NCBI RefSeq assembly: GCF_017301335.1
Contig: NZ_CP071247.1
Location: 2,108,001 to 2,172,000, forward strand
DNA from: Marinobacter salinisoli
Lineage (GTDB): Bacteria > Pseudomonadota > Gammaproteobacteria > Pseudomonadales > Oleiphilaceae
Direction: 5' to 3'
DNA: 64,000 nt
The position numbers were made by a program, and so were the translations under genes. The notes under the pieces were generated by a model that was given only the letters and a program-made list of their open reading frames with translations, was not told where the DNA came from and did no database searches. This document shows, one piece after another, positions 19,272-28,977 of this stretch (position 1 is its first letter; every line of letters begins with the position of its first letter).

Positions 19272-20018
19272 GTGACGTTAAACGAAGTTCTGGCGTTATT
19301 GTTCATCGGTGGTATAGCGGGATTTATTAACGTGCTGTCGGCCGGAGGCTCCATGCTGACGCTGCCCATGCTGATGTTCCTGGGGTTACCCCCGCAGGTG
19401 GCCAATGGTACCAATCGTGTTGCGATCACATTGCAGAGCATCACTGCCGTCGGCAGTTTCTATCGCATGGGGCATGGCAATCTGGTGGTCAGTGGGTTGT
19501 TGTCGATACCGGCGGTGCTCGGCGCCGTTATCGGTGCCTGGATTGCCACCGGTGTGCCTGATGCGGTGTTTGAGCTGGTGCTTGTTATGGCGATGGTGGG
19601 GGCGTCGGTCTTTATGCTGCTGCCTCAGCCAAAGCTGGACACTCGTCCGCTGACTCCCGAACGTCTGGGGCCGGCGATTTACCTCGCCATGTTTGTGGTG
19701 GGGTTGTATGGCGGTTTCATACAGGTGGGGGTCGGGGTCTTGTTCATTGTGGTGCTGTACCACATGCTGAAAGTGGACCTGCCCCAGGTGAACGTGCTGA
19801 AGGTGACCATAGTGTTGTTGTTCACGTCCGTCGCCCTGCTGGTGTTTGCCGTAAACGGGCAGGTGCGGTGGTTGGTGGGTCTGACGCTCGCCGCCGGTAA
19901 TGTCACGGGGGCTTACGTGGCGGTGAAAGTGAATCTTAGCGAGCAGGGTGCACAGTGGGTAAAGTATCTGACGCTGCTGATGGTGTCGTTGATTCTGCTC
20001 AGACTACTGCTGTACTGA
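19272..20018 (+). CDS. TSUP-family membrane permease (TauE/SafE-like)
   Basis: A 248-residue protein with about eight hydrophobic helices and the N-terminal GxxGFxNxxxxGGxxLTxPxL pattern of the TSUP family, which exports sulfite or organosulfur anions or carries related substrates. The start is GTG at 19272, with a GAGG about 10 nt upstream. It lies alone between the putP terminator and the acnB terminator. The transported compound cannot be read from sequence. Confidence 0.85.
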   Translation: MTLNEVLALLFIGGIAGFINVLSAGGSMLTLPMLMFLGLPPQVANGTNRVAITLQSITAVGSFYRMGHGNLVVSGLLSIPAVLGAVIGAWIATGVPDAVFELVLVMAMVGASVFMLLPQPKLDTRPLTPERLGPAIYLAMFVVGLYGGFIQVGVGVLFIVVLYHMLKVDLPQVNVLKVTIVLLFTSVALLVFAVNGQVRWLVGLTLAAGNVTGAYVAVKVNLSEQGAQWVKYLTLLMVSLILLRLLLY

Positions 20019-20024
20019 GGCCAT

Positions 20025-20055
20025 AAAAAAACGCCAGCCCGGAGGCTGGCGTTTT
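20025..20055. terminator. Bidirectional intrinsic terminator between the TSUP gene and acnB
   Basis: A 10-bp stem AACGCCAGCC / GGCTGGCGTT with the loop CGGA, flanked by an A-run on one side and a T-run on the other. It can serve both convergent genes. Confidence 0.88.
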
Positions 20056-20077
20056 CGAGGTTTAACCCGGAAGGAGC

Positions 20078-22672
20078 TTAAGCGACAGTGGCTTCAGCCG
20101 CCTTCTTGGTGTATTCCTCCATCTGGTCGAAGTTGAGATACTTGTAGATCTCTTTCGACATGCTGTTCAGGTCCTTCGCGTACTCCATGTACTCTGCCGG
20201 GCTCGGCAGCTTACCCAGTACTGCGCCTACCGCAGCCAGTTCGGCAGAGGTCAGGTACACGTTGGCACCATCGCCCAGACGGTTCGGGAAGTTACGGGTG
20301 GAGGTGGACAGAACGGTCGACTTCGGCGCCACACGTGCCTGGTTACCCATGCACAGTGAGCAGCCCGGCATCTCGGTGCGAACACCGGCGGTGCCGTAGG
20401 TGTTGAAGTAACCCTCTTCCATCAGCTGCGCCTGGTCCATCTTGGTAGGCGGAGACATCCACAGACGGGTGCTCAGGGCGCCCTTGTGCTGCTCCAGCAG
20501 CTTGCCCGCGGCACGGAAGTGACCGATGTTGGTCATGCAGGAGCCGATGAACACTTCGTCGACCTTGTCGCCAGCCACTTCGGACAGGAACTTGGCGTCG
20601 TCCGGATCGTTCGGGCAGCACACGATCGGCTCTTTGATGTCGGCCAGGTCGATTTCGATCACGTGAGCGTATTCTGCGTCCTTGTCGGCACGCATCAGCT
20701 TCGGATCCTTCAGCCACTCTTCCATCTTCTGGGCGCGACGCTCCAGAGTGCGCGGATCGCCGTAACCTTCGGCAATCATCCAGCGCAGCATGGTGATGTT
20801 GGAACGCAGGTACTCGGCCACGGACTCTTCCGACAGGTTGATGGTACAACCGGCCGCAGAGCGCTCAGCGGACGCGTCAGACAGCTCGAACGCCTGCTCA
20901 ACGGTCAGGTGCTCAAGGCCTTCGATTTCCAGGATGCGGCCAGAGAACTCGTTGATCTTGCCTTTCTTCTCAACGGTCAGCATGCCCTGCTTGATGCCGT
21001 ACAGCGGGATCGCGTGTACCAGGTCACGCAGGGTGATGCCCGGCTGCATTTCGCCCTTGAAACGAACCAGAACGGATTCCGGCATATCCAGCGGCATAAC
21101 GCCAGTGGCGGCTGCGAAGGCAACCAGGCCAGAGCCGGCCGGGAAGGAGATACCCATCGGGAAGCGGGTGTGGGAGTCACCACCGGTACCCACGGTGTCC
21201 GGCAGCAGCATACGGTTCAGCCAGGAGTGGATGATGCCGTCACCCGGACGCAGGGCAACACCGCCGCGGGTCTGGATGAAGTCCGGCATGGTGTGCTGCA
21301 TTTCAACGTCAACCGGCTTCGGATAGGCGGCGGTGTGACAGAAAGACTGCATGACCAGGTCAGACTGGAAGCCCAGGCAGGCCAGGTCTTTCAGCTCGTC
21401 ACGGGTCATCGGGCCAGTGGTGTCCTGGGAACCCACGGTGGTCATCTCAGGCTCGCAGTAGGTGCCCGGACGAACGCCCTGGTCTTCTTCCAGGCCGCAG
21501 GCTTTACCAACCATCTTCTGGGCCAGGGTGAAGCCCTTGGTGCCAGCTTCCGGATCCTTCGGCAGACGGAAGGTGTCAGTCGCGCCCAGACCCAGTGCTT
21601 CGCGGGCCTTGTTGGTCAGGCCACGACCGATGATCAGCGGGATACGGCCACCAGCCTGAACTTCGTCCAGGATGACTTCGGACTTGAAGGAGAACTCGGA
21701 GATAGTTTCACCGGCTTCGTTCAGGATCTTGCCGTCGTATGGACGGATTTCGATTACATCGCCCATGTTCATATCGTCGACGGGGGCTTCGAATACCAGG
21801 GCGCCGGCGTCTTCCATGGTGTTGAAGAAGATCGGGGCAACCTTGTTACCGATACAGACACCGCCGGCACGCTTGTTGGGCACGCCCGGGATATCTTCAC
21901 CGAAGTACCACAGTACGGAGTTGGTGCCGGACTTACGGGAAGAACCGGTACCTACAACGTCACCCACGAAGGCAACCGGCAGGCCCTTGGACTGGATTTC
22001 TTCGATCTGCTTGATCGGGCCGGTGACGCCTTGCTCTTCCGGGGTCAGGCCGTCACGCTCCATCTTGTACATGGCGCGGGCGTGCAGCGGGATGTCCGGG
22101 CGGGACCAGGCATCCGGAGCCGGGGACAGGTCGTCGGTGTTGGTTTCGCCAGTGACCTTGAACACGACCATCTTCATGCTTTCAGGCACAGCTTTCTTGT
22201 TCGTGAACCACTCGGCGTTGGCCCAGGACTCCATCACGGACTTGGCTACGGCGTTGCCGGCGTCCATCTTGTCCTTCACATCGTTGAAGGCGTCAAACAT
22301 CAGCAGGGTTTTCTTCAGCTGCTTGCCGGCCAGTTCGGCCAGGTCGGCGTCGTCCAGCAGGTCAACCAGAGTGGCGATGTTGTAGCCGCCCTGCATCATG
22401 CCCAGAAGCTCAACCGCTTTCTGCTTGTCCACCAGAGGAGAGGTGGCTTCGCCTTTAACGATGGCGGTCAGGAAAGCTGCTTTTACGTAAGCCGCTTCGT
22501 CTACGCCCGGCGGGATACGGTTTTCGAGAAGGTAAACCAGGGTTTCCTCTTCGCCTGCGGGCGGGTTCTTCAGCAGCTCAACCAGAGCGGCAGTCTGTTC
22601 CGCATTCAGGGGCTTGGGAGGAATACCCAAGGCTTCACGTTCGGCAACGTGTTCACGATATGCTTCTAACAC
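20078..22672 (-). CDS. acnB: Aconitate hydratase B
   Basis: An 864-residue AcnB (E. coli 865). The HEAT-like N-terminal domain (about residues 1-155) starts [12 protein letters not shown]; the swivel domain follows; iron-sulfur ligands are Cys in [11 protein letters not shown] and the CSLC pair in [11 protein letters not shown]. It interconverts citrate and isocitrate and, in E. coli, binds mRNA as the apo-protein. The frame is open to an ATG at 22687, but the GTG at 22672 has a GAGG ribosome-binding site and reproduces the E. coli N-terminus, so it is preferred. Confidence 0.97.
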   Translation of the reverse strand: MLEAYREHVAEREALGIPPKPLNAEQTAALVELLKNPPAGEEETLVYLLENRIPPGVDEAAYVKAAFLTAIVKGEATSPLVDKQKAVELLGMMQGGYNIATLVDLLDDADLAELAGKQLKKTLLMFDAFNDVKDKMDAGNAVAKSVMESWANAEWFTNKKAVPESMKMVVFKVTGETNTDDLSPAPDAWSRPDIPLHARAMYKMERDGLTPEEQGVTGPIKQIEEIQSKGLPVAFVGDVVGTGSSRKSGTNSVLWYFGEDIPGVPNKRAGGVCIGNKVAPIFFNTMEDAGALVFEAPVDDMNMGDVIEIRPYDGKILNEAGETISEFSFKSEVILDEVQAGGRIPLIIGRGLTNKAREALGLGATDTFRLPKDPEAGTKGFTLAQKMVGKACGLEEDQGVRPGTYCEPEMTTVGSQDTTGPMTRDELKDLACLGFQSDLVMQSFCHTAAYPKPVDVEMQHTMPDFIQTRGGVALRPGDGIIHSWLNRMLLPDTVGTGGDSHTRFPMGISFPAGSGLVAFAAATGVMPLDMPESVLVRFKGEMQPGITLRDLVHAIPLYGIKQGMLTVEKKGKINEFSGRILEIEGLEHLTVEQAFELSDASAERSAAGCTINLSEESVAEYLRSNITMLRWMIAEGYGDPRTLERRAQKMEEWLKDPKLMRADKDAEYAHVIEIDLADIKEPIVCCPNDPDDAKFLSEVAGDKVDEVFIGSCMTNIGHFRAAGKLLEQHKGALSTRLWMSPPTKMDQAQLMEEGYFNTYGTAGVRTEMPGCSLCMGNQARVAPKSTVLSTSTRNFPNRLGDGANVYLTSAELAAVGAVLGKLPSPAEYMEYAKDLNSMSKEIYKYLNFDQMEEYTKKAAEATVA

Positions 22673-22806
22673 GATTTGGACCCTCATCAGTTGAAATGTC
22701 CCGCATTCGCGGCAGCCATGCCTGGCGGGAGTTTATATGGCAGAAAAGCCGTAAACTGGCGCCGCATTCTATAGGAAACCCCTTATAAAGTTAAGTTGGA
22801 CAGCGG

Positions 22807-22835
22807 TCGGACTCCTCTGCTATGTGCGTTATAAT
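22807..22835 (+). promoter_or_regulatory. Probable miaE promoter
   Basis: A perfect -10 hexamer TATAAT at 22830-22835, preceded at 17 bp by a weak -35 (TCGGAC). It lies about 25 bp upstream of the miaE start. Confidence 0.45.
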
Positions 22836-22861
22836 CCGGCACCCTGTTAGATCGCCCGGGA

Positions 22862-23473
22862 ATGACCATGAACACCGCACTGCAAGAGATTCACGACTTT
22901 CTGCCCTGCAGGACGCCGCAGCAATGGATCGAGAACGCGCTGGCCCATCAGGACCTGCTTCTTATCGATCACGCTCACTGTGAGAAGAAAGCCGCATCAA
23001 CGGCGCTCAGCCTGATGTACCGCTATGTGGATAACACGGACCTGCTGAACAAGATGTCCAGACTGGCCCGGGAAGAATTGCGCCATTTCGAACAAGTGCT
23101 GGCGATCATGAAGACGCGCGGAGTCACCTATGACCATCTCACGCCTGCCCGTTATGCGGCTGGTTTGAGGCAGCTGGTTCGGAGTGAGGATCCCGGTCGT
23201 CTGGTGGATGTCTTGATCGTCGGGGCGATCATCGAGGCACGTTCTTGCGAGCGCTTTGCCGCGCTGGCCCCGCATCTGGATGAAAAACTGGCGGATTTTT
23301 ACAACAGCCTGCTCAAGTCAGAGGCGCGTCATTACCAGGATTACCTCAAACTCGCGGAGCAGGCCAACAGGGCAGCTGTCGACGATCGTGTGGCCGAGTT
23401 CCTGGCCATTGAGCAGCGTCTGATTACTGAACCGGATGCGGAATTCCGTTTCCACAGTGGGCCGGTGAATTAG
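22862..23473 (+). CDS. miaE: tRNA-(2-methylthio-N6-isopentenyladenosine37) hydroxylase
   Basis: A 203-residue ferritin-like diiron protein. Iron-ligand motifs CEKKAA, REELRHFEQV, EARSCERF and EARHYQDY are spaced as in MiaE. The enzyme hydroxylates ms2i6A37 in tRNA using oxygen. The ATG at 22862 and another at 22868 are both possible; neither has a strong ribosome-binding site. Its stop is one base from the stop of the convergent LysR gene. Confidence 0.9.
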   Translation: MTMNTALQEIHDFLPCRTPQQWIENALAHQDLLLIDHAHCEKKAASTALSLMYRYVDNTDLLNKMSRLAREELRHFEQVLAIMKTRGVTYDHLTPARYAAGLRQLVRSEDPGRLVDVLIVGAIIEARSCERFAALAPHLDEKLADFYNSLLKSEARHYQDYLKLAEQANRAAVDDRVAEFLAIEQRLITEPDAEFRFHSGPVN

Positions 23474-23474
23474 G

Positions 23475-24356
23475 TCAGAGCTGGCGGCAGAGCTCCATCC
23501 AGGCATCAATGCCGGCGCTGCGGTATTTCTGTTTGTGGAGTATGAAATAGAACTGCCGGTCAAAGTGGCGATGTTCCGGTGCCGTCAGCTCGATCAGGCT
23601 GCCGCGTTTGAAGGCGTCTTCGAGAACAACTCGCGACAGACAGCCAATGCCCAGGTTGGTTTCCACCGCCCGTTTGATGGCTTCGGTATGCTCGAGCTCC
23701 AAGAGGATGTTCAGGTCTGACAGCAACCCGTGCATGCCGCGCTCGAAGCTCTGACGCGTTCCGGAACCCTGTTCCCGCATGATCCAGGTCGCCTGACGCA
23801 GGTCGTCGTCGGTCAGTGTCCCTTTGCTGGCCAAGGGGTGGGCAGGGGAGCAGAAGATCACCAGCTCATCGTCGCGCCAGGGCAGTACTTCCAGTTCCGA
23901 GGCGTGAAGTTCGCCCTCGATCAGACCGATGTCGAGCTCGAAATCGCTGACCCTCTGCGCAATCGTTCGGGTGTTGGCCACTTCCAGCGATACCTTTGGG
24001 TGCGTGGGGGTGTTCATATACTGGGCCATTACCCCCACAGCCAGATAGTTGCCAATGGTGAGAGTGGCGCCCACCTTCAGGGCGCCGACTTCGGAGTGCT
24101 TGCTGAACGCTTGCTCCAGCTCGGTTGCCTGCGCCAGCACCGCCTCCACTTTGGGGCGGTAAAGGCGCCCCAGCTCGTTGAGCTGGAGGCGCTTGCCCAC
24201 CCGGTCAAACAGTTGAATATCAAACTGATTCTCCAGCTCCTTCAGGGCGCTGCTGGCCGCTGATTGGGACATTGCCAGAGATTCCGCAGCCCGGGTGATA
24301 TTCTGGAAGTGTGCGGCAGCCAGGAAGACCTCCAGTTGCCGAAAGCTGTATCTCAT
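23475..24356 (-). CDS. LysR-family regulator, FinR-like, divergent from fpr
   Basis: A 293-residue LysR-type regulator with an N-terminal winged helix (RQLEVFLAAAHFQNITRAAESLAMSQSAAS) and a periplasmic-binding-protein-like effector domain. It is transcribed away from fpr across a 158-bp gap containing two dyads. In Pseudomonas putida the LysR regulator FinR sits in the same divergent position and activates fprA under superoxide stress. The orthology is inferred from position and family, so no symbol is assigned. Confidence 0.85.
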   Translation of the reverse strand: MRYSFRQLEVFLAAAHFQNITRAAESLAMSQSAASSALKELENQFDIQLFDRVGKRLQLNELGRLYRPKVEAVLAQATELEQAFSKHSEVGALKVGATLTIGNYLAVGVMAQYMNTPTHPKVSLEVANTRTIAQRVSDFELDIGLIEGELHASELEVLPWRDDELVIFCSPAHPLASKGTLTDDDLRQATWIMREQGSGTRQSFERGMHGLLSDLNILLELEHTEAIKRAVETNLGIGCLSRVVLEDAFKRGSLIELTAPEHRHFDRQFYFILHKQKYRSAGIDAWMELCRQL

Positions 24357-24380
24357 GAAGCGCCTATTGATCCGAAAGCA

Positions 24381-24406
24381 CCTTATATCGATAAAAGCGA
24401 ATAAGG
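24381..24406. promoter_or_regulatory. Candidate LysR-type operator, first dyad
   Basis: An inverted repeat CCTTAT-N14-ATAAGG in the finR-fpr intergenic region. Spacing and position fit a LysR recognition site controlling both divergent genes. Confidence 0.4.
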
Positions 24407-24415
24407 TTATGTGAA

Positions 24416-24433
24416 TATCCCATTTTATGGATA
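24416..24433. promoter_or_regulatory. Candidate LysR-type operator, second dyad
   Basis: An inverted repeat TATCC-N8-GGATA, 9 bp beyond the first dyad on the fpr side. The pairing of two adjacent dyads is common for LysR recognition and activation sites. Confidence 0.35.
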
Positions 24434-24514
24434 GGTTAGCGGTGCGTTAAACTTTAAGCAATTCAAAGTTACCACTCTTTCGCAACAAGCGATCCGGACA
24501 GGCAAGGGGCTTAC

Positions 24515-25285
24515 ATGAGCAACCTGATGAAAGAAACCGTCACCAGCGTACATCACTGGAACGACACCCTGTTCAGTTTCAAAACCAGTCGGGATCCCGG
24601 TTTCCGGTTCAAGAACGGCCACTTTGTGATGATTGGCCTGGAGACTGACGGTAAGCCGCTGATGCGCGCTTACAGTATTGCCAGCGCGAACTATGAAGAG
24701 GAGCTCGAGTTCTTCTCCATCAAGGTCCCGGATGGCCCCCTGACGTCGCGCCTGCAGAAAATCCAGGTGGGTGATGAAATCCTGGTGAGTCGTAAGCCGA
24801 CGGGGACGTTGGTTCTGGATAACCTTCTCCCGGGTAAAAACCTGTGGCTGATCAGCACCGGCACCGGATTGGCCCCGTTCATGAGTATCATCAAAGATCC
24901 GGATGTCTACGAGGCTTTTGATAAGGTCATCCTGACTCACGGCGTCCGGTATGTCTCCGAACTGGCGTATCAGCAGGAAATCGAGGAGCTGCCACGCAAT
25001 GAGTTCTTTGGTGAGATGGTCGACGGCAAGCTGCTGTATTACCCGACGGTGACCCGGGAACCCTTCCGCACCGAAGGCCGCCTGACTGACGCCATGGAGA
25101 GCGGCAAGATCACCCGGGATCTCGGTTTGCCCGAGTTCAACCTGGATACAGACCGATTCATGATCTGTGGCAGCCCGAGCATGCTCAAAGACACCTGCGC
25201 CATTCTCAACAACATGGGCTTCAAAGAAGCCCGCGGTGGCGACATGGGTCACTACGTGATCGAGCGGGCGTTCGTTGAGCAGTAA
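24515..25285 (+). CDS. fpr: Ferredoxin-NADP+ reductase
   Basis: A 256-residue bacterial-type FPR. FAD binding is marked by RAYSIAS (about residues 51-57), the NADP-binding region by LISTGTGLAPFMS and CGSPSMLKD, and the C-terminus is extended beyond the E. coli form, as in subclass I enzymes of Pseudomonas and Azotobacter. It passes electrons between NADPH and ferredoxin or flavodoxin, supporting iron-sulfur repair under oxidative stress. Divergence from a FinR-like regulator supports superoxide-responsive expression. Confidence 0.94.
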   Translation: MSNLMKETVTSVHHWNDTLFSFKTSRDPGFRFKNGHFVMIGLETDGKPLMRAYSIASANYEEELEFFSIKVPDGPLTSRLQKIQVGDEILVSRKPTGTLVLDNLLPGKNLWLISTGTGLAPFMSIIKDPDVYEAFDKVILTHGVRYVSELAYQQEIEELPRNEFFGEMVDGKLLYYPTVTREPFRTEGRLTDAMESGKITRDLGLPEFNLDTDRFMICGSPSMLKDTCAILNNMGFKEARGGDMGHYVIERAFVEQ

Positions 25286-25291
25286 GTCGGC

Positions 25292-27133
25292 TCATTCAAT
25301 GGCGTAAACAACCCGGTTCCGACCCTCGGATTTGGCGTGGTACAGAAGGCTATCCGCACGGGCATAGATATCCTCCGACGTGGTAATTGCAGAGCCGGGT
25401 CTGCGCAGAACGAGACCGAAGCTGGCGGTTACCACGCCATCGGGGTTGCCCGGGTGGGGCAGGCCGAGGTCGGCTATGGCTCTTCGCAATTGCTCGATAA
25501 ACGGCACCGCCTTTTCAACCGGTTGGTCCATATGGAGCAGTACACCAAACTCTTCCCCGCCTAGCCGGAACAAACGATCCTGTCTTCTTTTGAGGTTTTC
25601 CTGCAGACAGCGGACGACTCGCTGTAGCACTTGATCGCCTGCAGGGTGTCCGAGGGCGTCGTTGTAGGCTTTGAAGTTGTCTATGTCGATTATGCAGAAC
25701 GCCAGCGGTAGGGCCTGTCGCAAGTGGTGGGTCAGCTCCTCCTCGAACACCTGATTAAAATGACGGCGATTGAAGCAGCCGGTCAGTTCGTCTGTGATCG
25801 ACAGTTCTCTCAGTTTTTGGTTCAGCTCCTCCAGCTCCAGCGTCCGCCGTTTTACTTCTTCCGTGAGCTTCGAGTTCAGTGCCAGCTGGGCCGCGCGTGC
25901 CGCCTGCTCAGCTTTCAGTTTGTCGGCTCTGAGGGTGTTCATCTGGTCAGCCAGGCCGAGGCTAAGCAGCAGTACTTGCAGGCTTGCGCCGACCTGTATG
26001 CCGTACTGAGTCAGAAGGTTTGCCTCAAGCCAGCCGGCGAGATGCAGGTAGTAGATGGCAATGCCTGCTCCAAGCGCTCCGAACGCCAGCATAAAGTAGG
26101 CGGCCGGCCGGGATCCCCGTTTGATCAGCCGGATGCCGGTTGCTGCTACCGTGATCTGGGTGAGGGCGCCGACAAGGAACCAGCTGGCAAAACTGACGGC
26201 GTAGAAACCCAGTAACGGAAACAGTATCAGCAATGTATTGAGAAGCACCGGGATGCAATTGGCGAGGTACATCCATCGGGGCGCCAGCCGCCGGATGTTC
26301 ATGTACTCGATGGCAAACAGACCGAATGCGGCGTGGCCTGCGAGGGCAAAGATCGCCAGCATCTGATTGTTCAGGTCCGGCGCGTCCGGCCAGAGGTACT
26401 GGAAGGCGTAACCCCGAAAAATAAAACTCCAGCCCAGAATGCAGGCAACCAGTAGCGCATATCGTACAAATCCTCGTTGCCGGGTGGAAAACGCGAGGAA
26501 CAGGTTGTAAAGCAGCAGTGCGCCCAGGGTTCCGTACAGAAAACCGAATACCAGTCCGTCTTTTTGCAGCTCGGCGTCATAGGTTTCGGCCGCCCAGAGT
26601 GTTGGGGTAAGGGTTTCGTGCAGGCCATCGTAGTTGGACTGGCGCATATAGACGGTGACACGTTCTCCCGGCTTGAGGTCAAGAGGCAGGGTCACGGTGC
26701 GGGTATTGATTGGCCGGTCGTGAAAAGGCCGGCGATCGCCAGACAGAACTGTTTCGGTGGTCTCGTCATTGCGGACGACATGGATGTCCATGTAATCCGC
26801 CAGTGCGCTGCCCGAATCGAGTACGGTGGACAGGCGATCGTCACTCTGGTTGATAAGGCTGGCTCTGAGCCAGAGCGAACCGGATGAGAAGCGGGCGTTC
26901 AGGTGGGCTGAGCCTAATGGTTCCCAGGGCTGCGAGGCCCGGTGAAGCGACTCAATCTTGAGCGTTCCGGAAGGGTCTTCCAGAAACTCGCCGTGGATGC
27001 CGAGCTCGAGAGAGCCAAAGTCCGGCTGCTCGATCACCGCGTCTTCGGCATGGAGCCAAGGCGCCATAACGAGGGTTGCCAGAAGCAGCAAGCAAGTAAA
27101 AAACGTACAGCCAGATCGTGTCTTACATGTCAT
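25292..27133 (-). CDS. 7TM-DISM membrane diguanylate cyclase (GGDEF)
   Basis: A 613-residue sensor cyclase. A signal peptide (about residues 1-29) leads into a periplasmic 7TMR-DISM extracellular domain (about 40-185), then about seven transmembrane helices (about 190-390), a short coiled coil (about 400-445) and a GGDEF domain (about 445-610). The active site is GGEEF, and an RRQD sequence exactly five residues before it forms an inhibitory I-site, so it should be an active cyclic-di-GMP synthase with product feedback. No EAL domain is present. The stop lies six bases from the fpr stop (convergent). The periplasmic ligand is unknown; this domain type often binds carbohydrates. Confidence 0.9.
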   Translation of the reverse strand: MTCKTRSGCTFFTCLLLLATLVMAPWLHAEDAVIEQPDFGSLELGIHGEFLEDPSGTLKIESLHRASQPWEPLGSAHLNARFSSGSLWLRASLINQSDDRLSTVLDSGSALADYMDIHVVRNDETTETVLSGDRRPFHDRPINTRTVTLPLDLKPGERVTVYMRQSNYDGLHETLTPTLWAAETYDAELQKDGLVFGFLYGTLGALLLYNLFLAFSTRQRGFVRYALLVACILGWSFIFRGYAFQYLWPDAPDLNNQMLAIFALAGHAAFGLFAIEYMNIRRLAPRWMYLANCIPVLLNTLLILFPLLGFYAVSFASWFLVGALTQITVAATGIRLIKRGSRPAAYFMLAFGALGAGIAIYYLHLAGWLEANLLTQYGIQVGASLQVLLLSLGLADQMNTLRADKLKAEQAARAAQLALNSKLTEEVKRRTLELEELNQKLRELSITDELTGCFNRRHFNQVFEEELTHHLRQALPLAFCIIDIDNFKAYNDALGHPAGDQVLQRVVRCLQENLKRRQDRLFRLGGEEFGVLLHMDQPVEKAVPFIEQLRRAIADLGLPHPGNPDGVVTASFGLVLRRPGSAITTSEDIYARADSLLYHAKSEGRNRVVYAIE

Positions 27134-27327
27134 TTGAAGGCCTTAGGCCCAGACTACCGCGGATATTAGAGCCGATATCCTAATCCAGTTTTCGCCTTTC
27201 GCGTCACGCCTGAAACAAAAATTACACAATGTTTTTAATTTTCCGGCGCGCTGGCAGCGGGAAGTCTTAGTTTTTCCGGTGCATCGGACGTGTATGATTG
27301 GGCGCTTTCAACGATTGGAGAGCCCTG

Positions 27328-27720
27328 ATGTTCAAACTCGAGATAGAGCCTCGTTTCTGCGATACCGATGCGCTGGGGCATATCAGTAATACCGCTTTCC
27401 CCGTGTGGTTCGAGCAAGCCCGAAAACCCATTTTTCAGATCTTTCATCCCAGTCTGGACGTGAAAACCTGGCCGCTGATCATCGCCCGGATCGAGGTGGA
27501 TCTGCTCGCCCAGAGTTACTGGAACATGCCGGTTGAGGTTCGCACGGGCGTGGGCAAGATCGGGAACTCGTCATTCCACGTGGTTCAGGAAGCCTGGCAG
27601 GGTGGAAAGCAGGTCGCCCGTGGAACTGCAGTGTTGATTCATTTCGATTACGCCAATGAACAGGCGCTGCCGATCCCTGCTGACATACGCGAAAAGCTTG
27701 CCCAGCAACTGATTGACTGA
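27328..27720 (+). CDS. Hotdog-fold acyl-CoA thioesterase (4HBT)
   Basis: A 130-residue single-hotdog protein. The RFCDTDALGHISNT block near residue 9-22 holds the catalytic aspartate of the 4-hydroxybenzoyl-CoA thioesterase/YbgC type. The frame opens at 27298, but the ATG at 27328 has a GGAG ribosome-binding site 7 nt upstream and gives the usual family start. It probably hydrolyses acyl-CoA esters in the cytosol; the exact substrate is unknown. Confidence 0.85.
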   Translation: MFKLEIEPRFCDTDALGHISNTAFPVWFEQARKPIFQIFHPSLDVKTWPLIIARIEVDLLAQSYWNMPVEVRTGVGKIGNSSFHVVQEAWQGGKQVARGTAVLIHFDYANEQALPIPADIREKLAQQLID

Positions 27721-27735
27721 CGGCGGGCGGCCGTC
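27719..27735. terminator. Weak hairpin between convergent thioesterase and panE-like genes
   Basis: A 6-bp stem GACGGC/GCCGTC overlapping the thioesterase stop codon, with only a broken T-rich tail. It may attenuate read-through, but it is not a strong terminator. Confidence 0.3.
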
Positions 27736-27741
27736 TTCCTG

Positions 27742-28785
27742 TTACTTGCTGGCAGAGCGCAATTCGGCCAGCAATTCGTCGCCCGCCCAGCGTCGCCGTG
27801 ACTGTTCGCAATCGTGCACCAGCTCGGTCAGGCGCTGGTTCACGGGTGCCTTGCGATTCTGGCTCAAGGCCAGTTGCACGACTTCTCCGTTAATCCAGTC
27901 CACTTCGGTAGGACGGCCGGCCTCAAGATCCTCCCACATGGAGGAACGGGCAATGGGGTCGATCGCGAGCATCTTCTGGGCCAGCCGTTTAAAAAGCCAG
28001 TTCGGCAGGCTCATGACTTTGGGGATCAGCGGCGTCGGAATGGCGGTCAGCTGCACGGTGGGTATTCCGGCCTGTTTCAGTAATCCCAGTGTTTCCTGTT
28101 GCGCCAGCGCCAGGCAGAGCCGGTAATTACGGTCTGACAACTCTTCCAGCAATGGCACGTTGGACAGGGCGTTGATGGGATTGTTGAGGTTGAGCAGCAG
28201 CTTGGACCACATGACCGCGGTCATGTCCTCCCGTAGTTCGAATGGCAACCCGCAGCGCTCGAATGCGGGAAGGAAGGGCTCGAGCCCGGGGTGCTGTTCC
28301 GCCACCAGGTGGCCCTCGGTGCCGTGGTGGAAGTTTCCGGGGCTTTTCTGTAGCACGTTGAACGGAATCATCCCGGCTAACACCCGGGTTTGAGGTAGCC
28401 TGGTTCGAAGTGTCTCAGCGTTTGAGATGCCATTTTGCAGGCTGACGACCGGTGTGCCCGGGCGCAGGTATTTGGCCAGGTGTTCGGCAGCTTCTGCGGT
28501 GGCGGCCGATTTCACTGTGATCAAAACCAGGTCGGCGTCTGCAGCCGCTGCAGGATCCTCAGTAAAGGTATCCGGCGCCAATCGGGTTTCGAAGTGAAAG
28601 CCTTCGTAGTCTGTGAGCACCAGCGGTGATTCGTCAAAAACTTTGCGCAAACGGGCGCGCCCCACCATGACAACGTCCGCGCCCGCTGACATCAACCGGC
28701 CACCGACATAACAGCCCACGCTGCCGGCTCCGAATACCAGGATTCGCGGGGATTTCGGTGAGCTTTCGGGGGCTTCAGTGGCCAT
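27742..28785 (-). CDS. 2-dehydropantoate 2-reductase (ketopantoate reductase family)
   Basis: A 347-residue ApbA/PanE-family protein. The Rossmann loop GAGSVGCYVGGRL is near residue 15, the LQNGISN block corresponds to the active-site asparagine region, and the MWSKLLLNL block holds the catalytic lysine. It probably reduces 2-dehydropantoate to pantoate with NADPH for pantothenate synthesis. The frame is open to a GTG at 28824; the ATG at 28785 is preferred because the upstream 13 residues are not conserved. It is longer than E. coli PanE (303), so a paralog with another 2-oxo acid substrate is possible. Confidence 0.8.
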   Translation of the reverse strand: MATEAPESSPKSPRILVFGAGSVGCYVGGRLMSAGADVVMVGRARLRKVFDESPLVLTDYEGFHFETRLAPDTFTEDPAAAADADLVLITVKSAATAEAAEHLAKYLRPGTPVVSLQNGISNAETLRTRLPQTRVLAGMIPFNVLQKSPGNFHHGTEGHLVAEQHPGLEPFLPAFERCGLPFELREDMTAVMWSKLLLNLNNPINALSNVPLLEELSDRNYRLCLALAQQETLGLLKQAGIPTVQLTAIPTPLIPKVMSLPNWLFKRLAQKMLAIDPIARSSMWEDLEAGRPTEVDWINGEVVQLALSQNRKAPVNQRLTELVHDCEQSRRRWAGDELLAELRSASK

Positions 28786-28977
28786 GAGCGTAAGGTCCGT
28801 TGTGGTTGTGGGTGGCAGTTGCACAACCTGATTCTGATACGTAGGTGCCGTTTCTGTCCATTTTGTAAGTCAAATCAGCCTTTTATTCATTACTTGTTGA
28901 CCCATACTTGACGCATTCCCAATGCAGGTGAATTTTCAGGAGTTTCAGTCCCCTGATTCCAAAAGGAGGTAGTTGGC

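Noticed and set aside
20486..22669. A 727-codon plus-strand frame opposite acnB
   Set aside because: It is a shadow of the highly biased acnB codons; AcnB motifs are fully intact on the minus strand.
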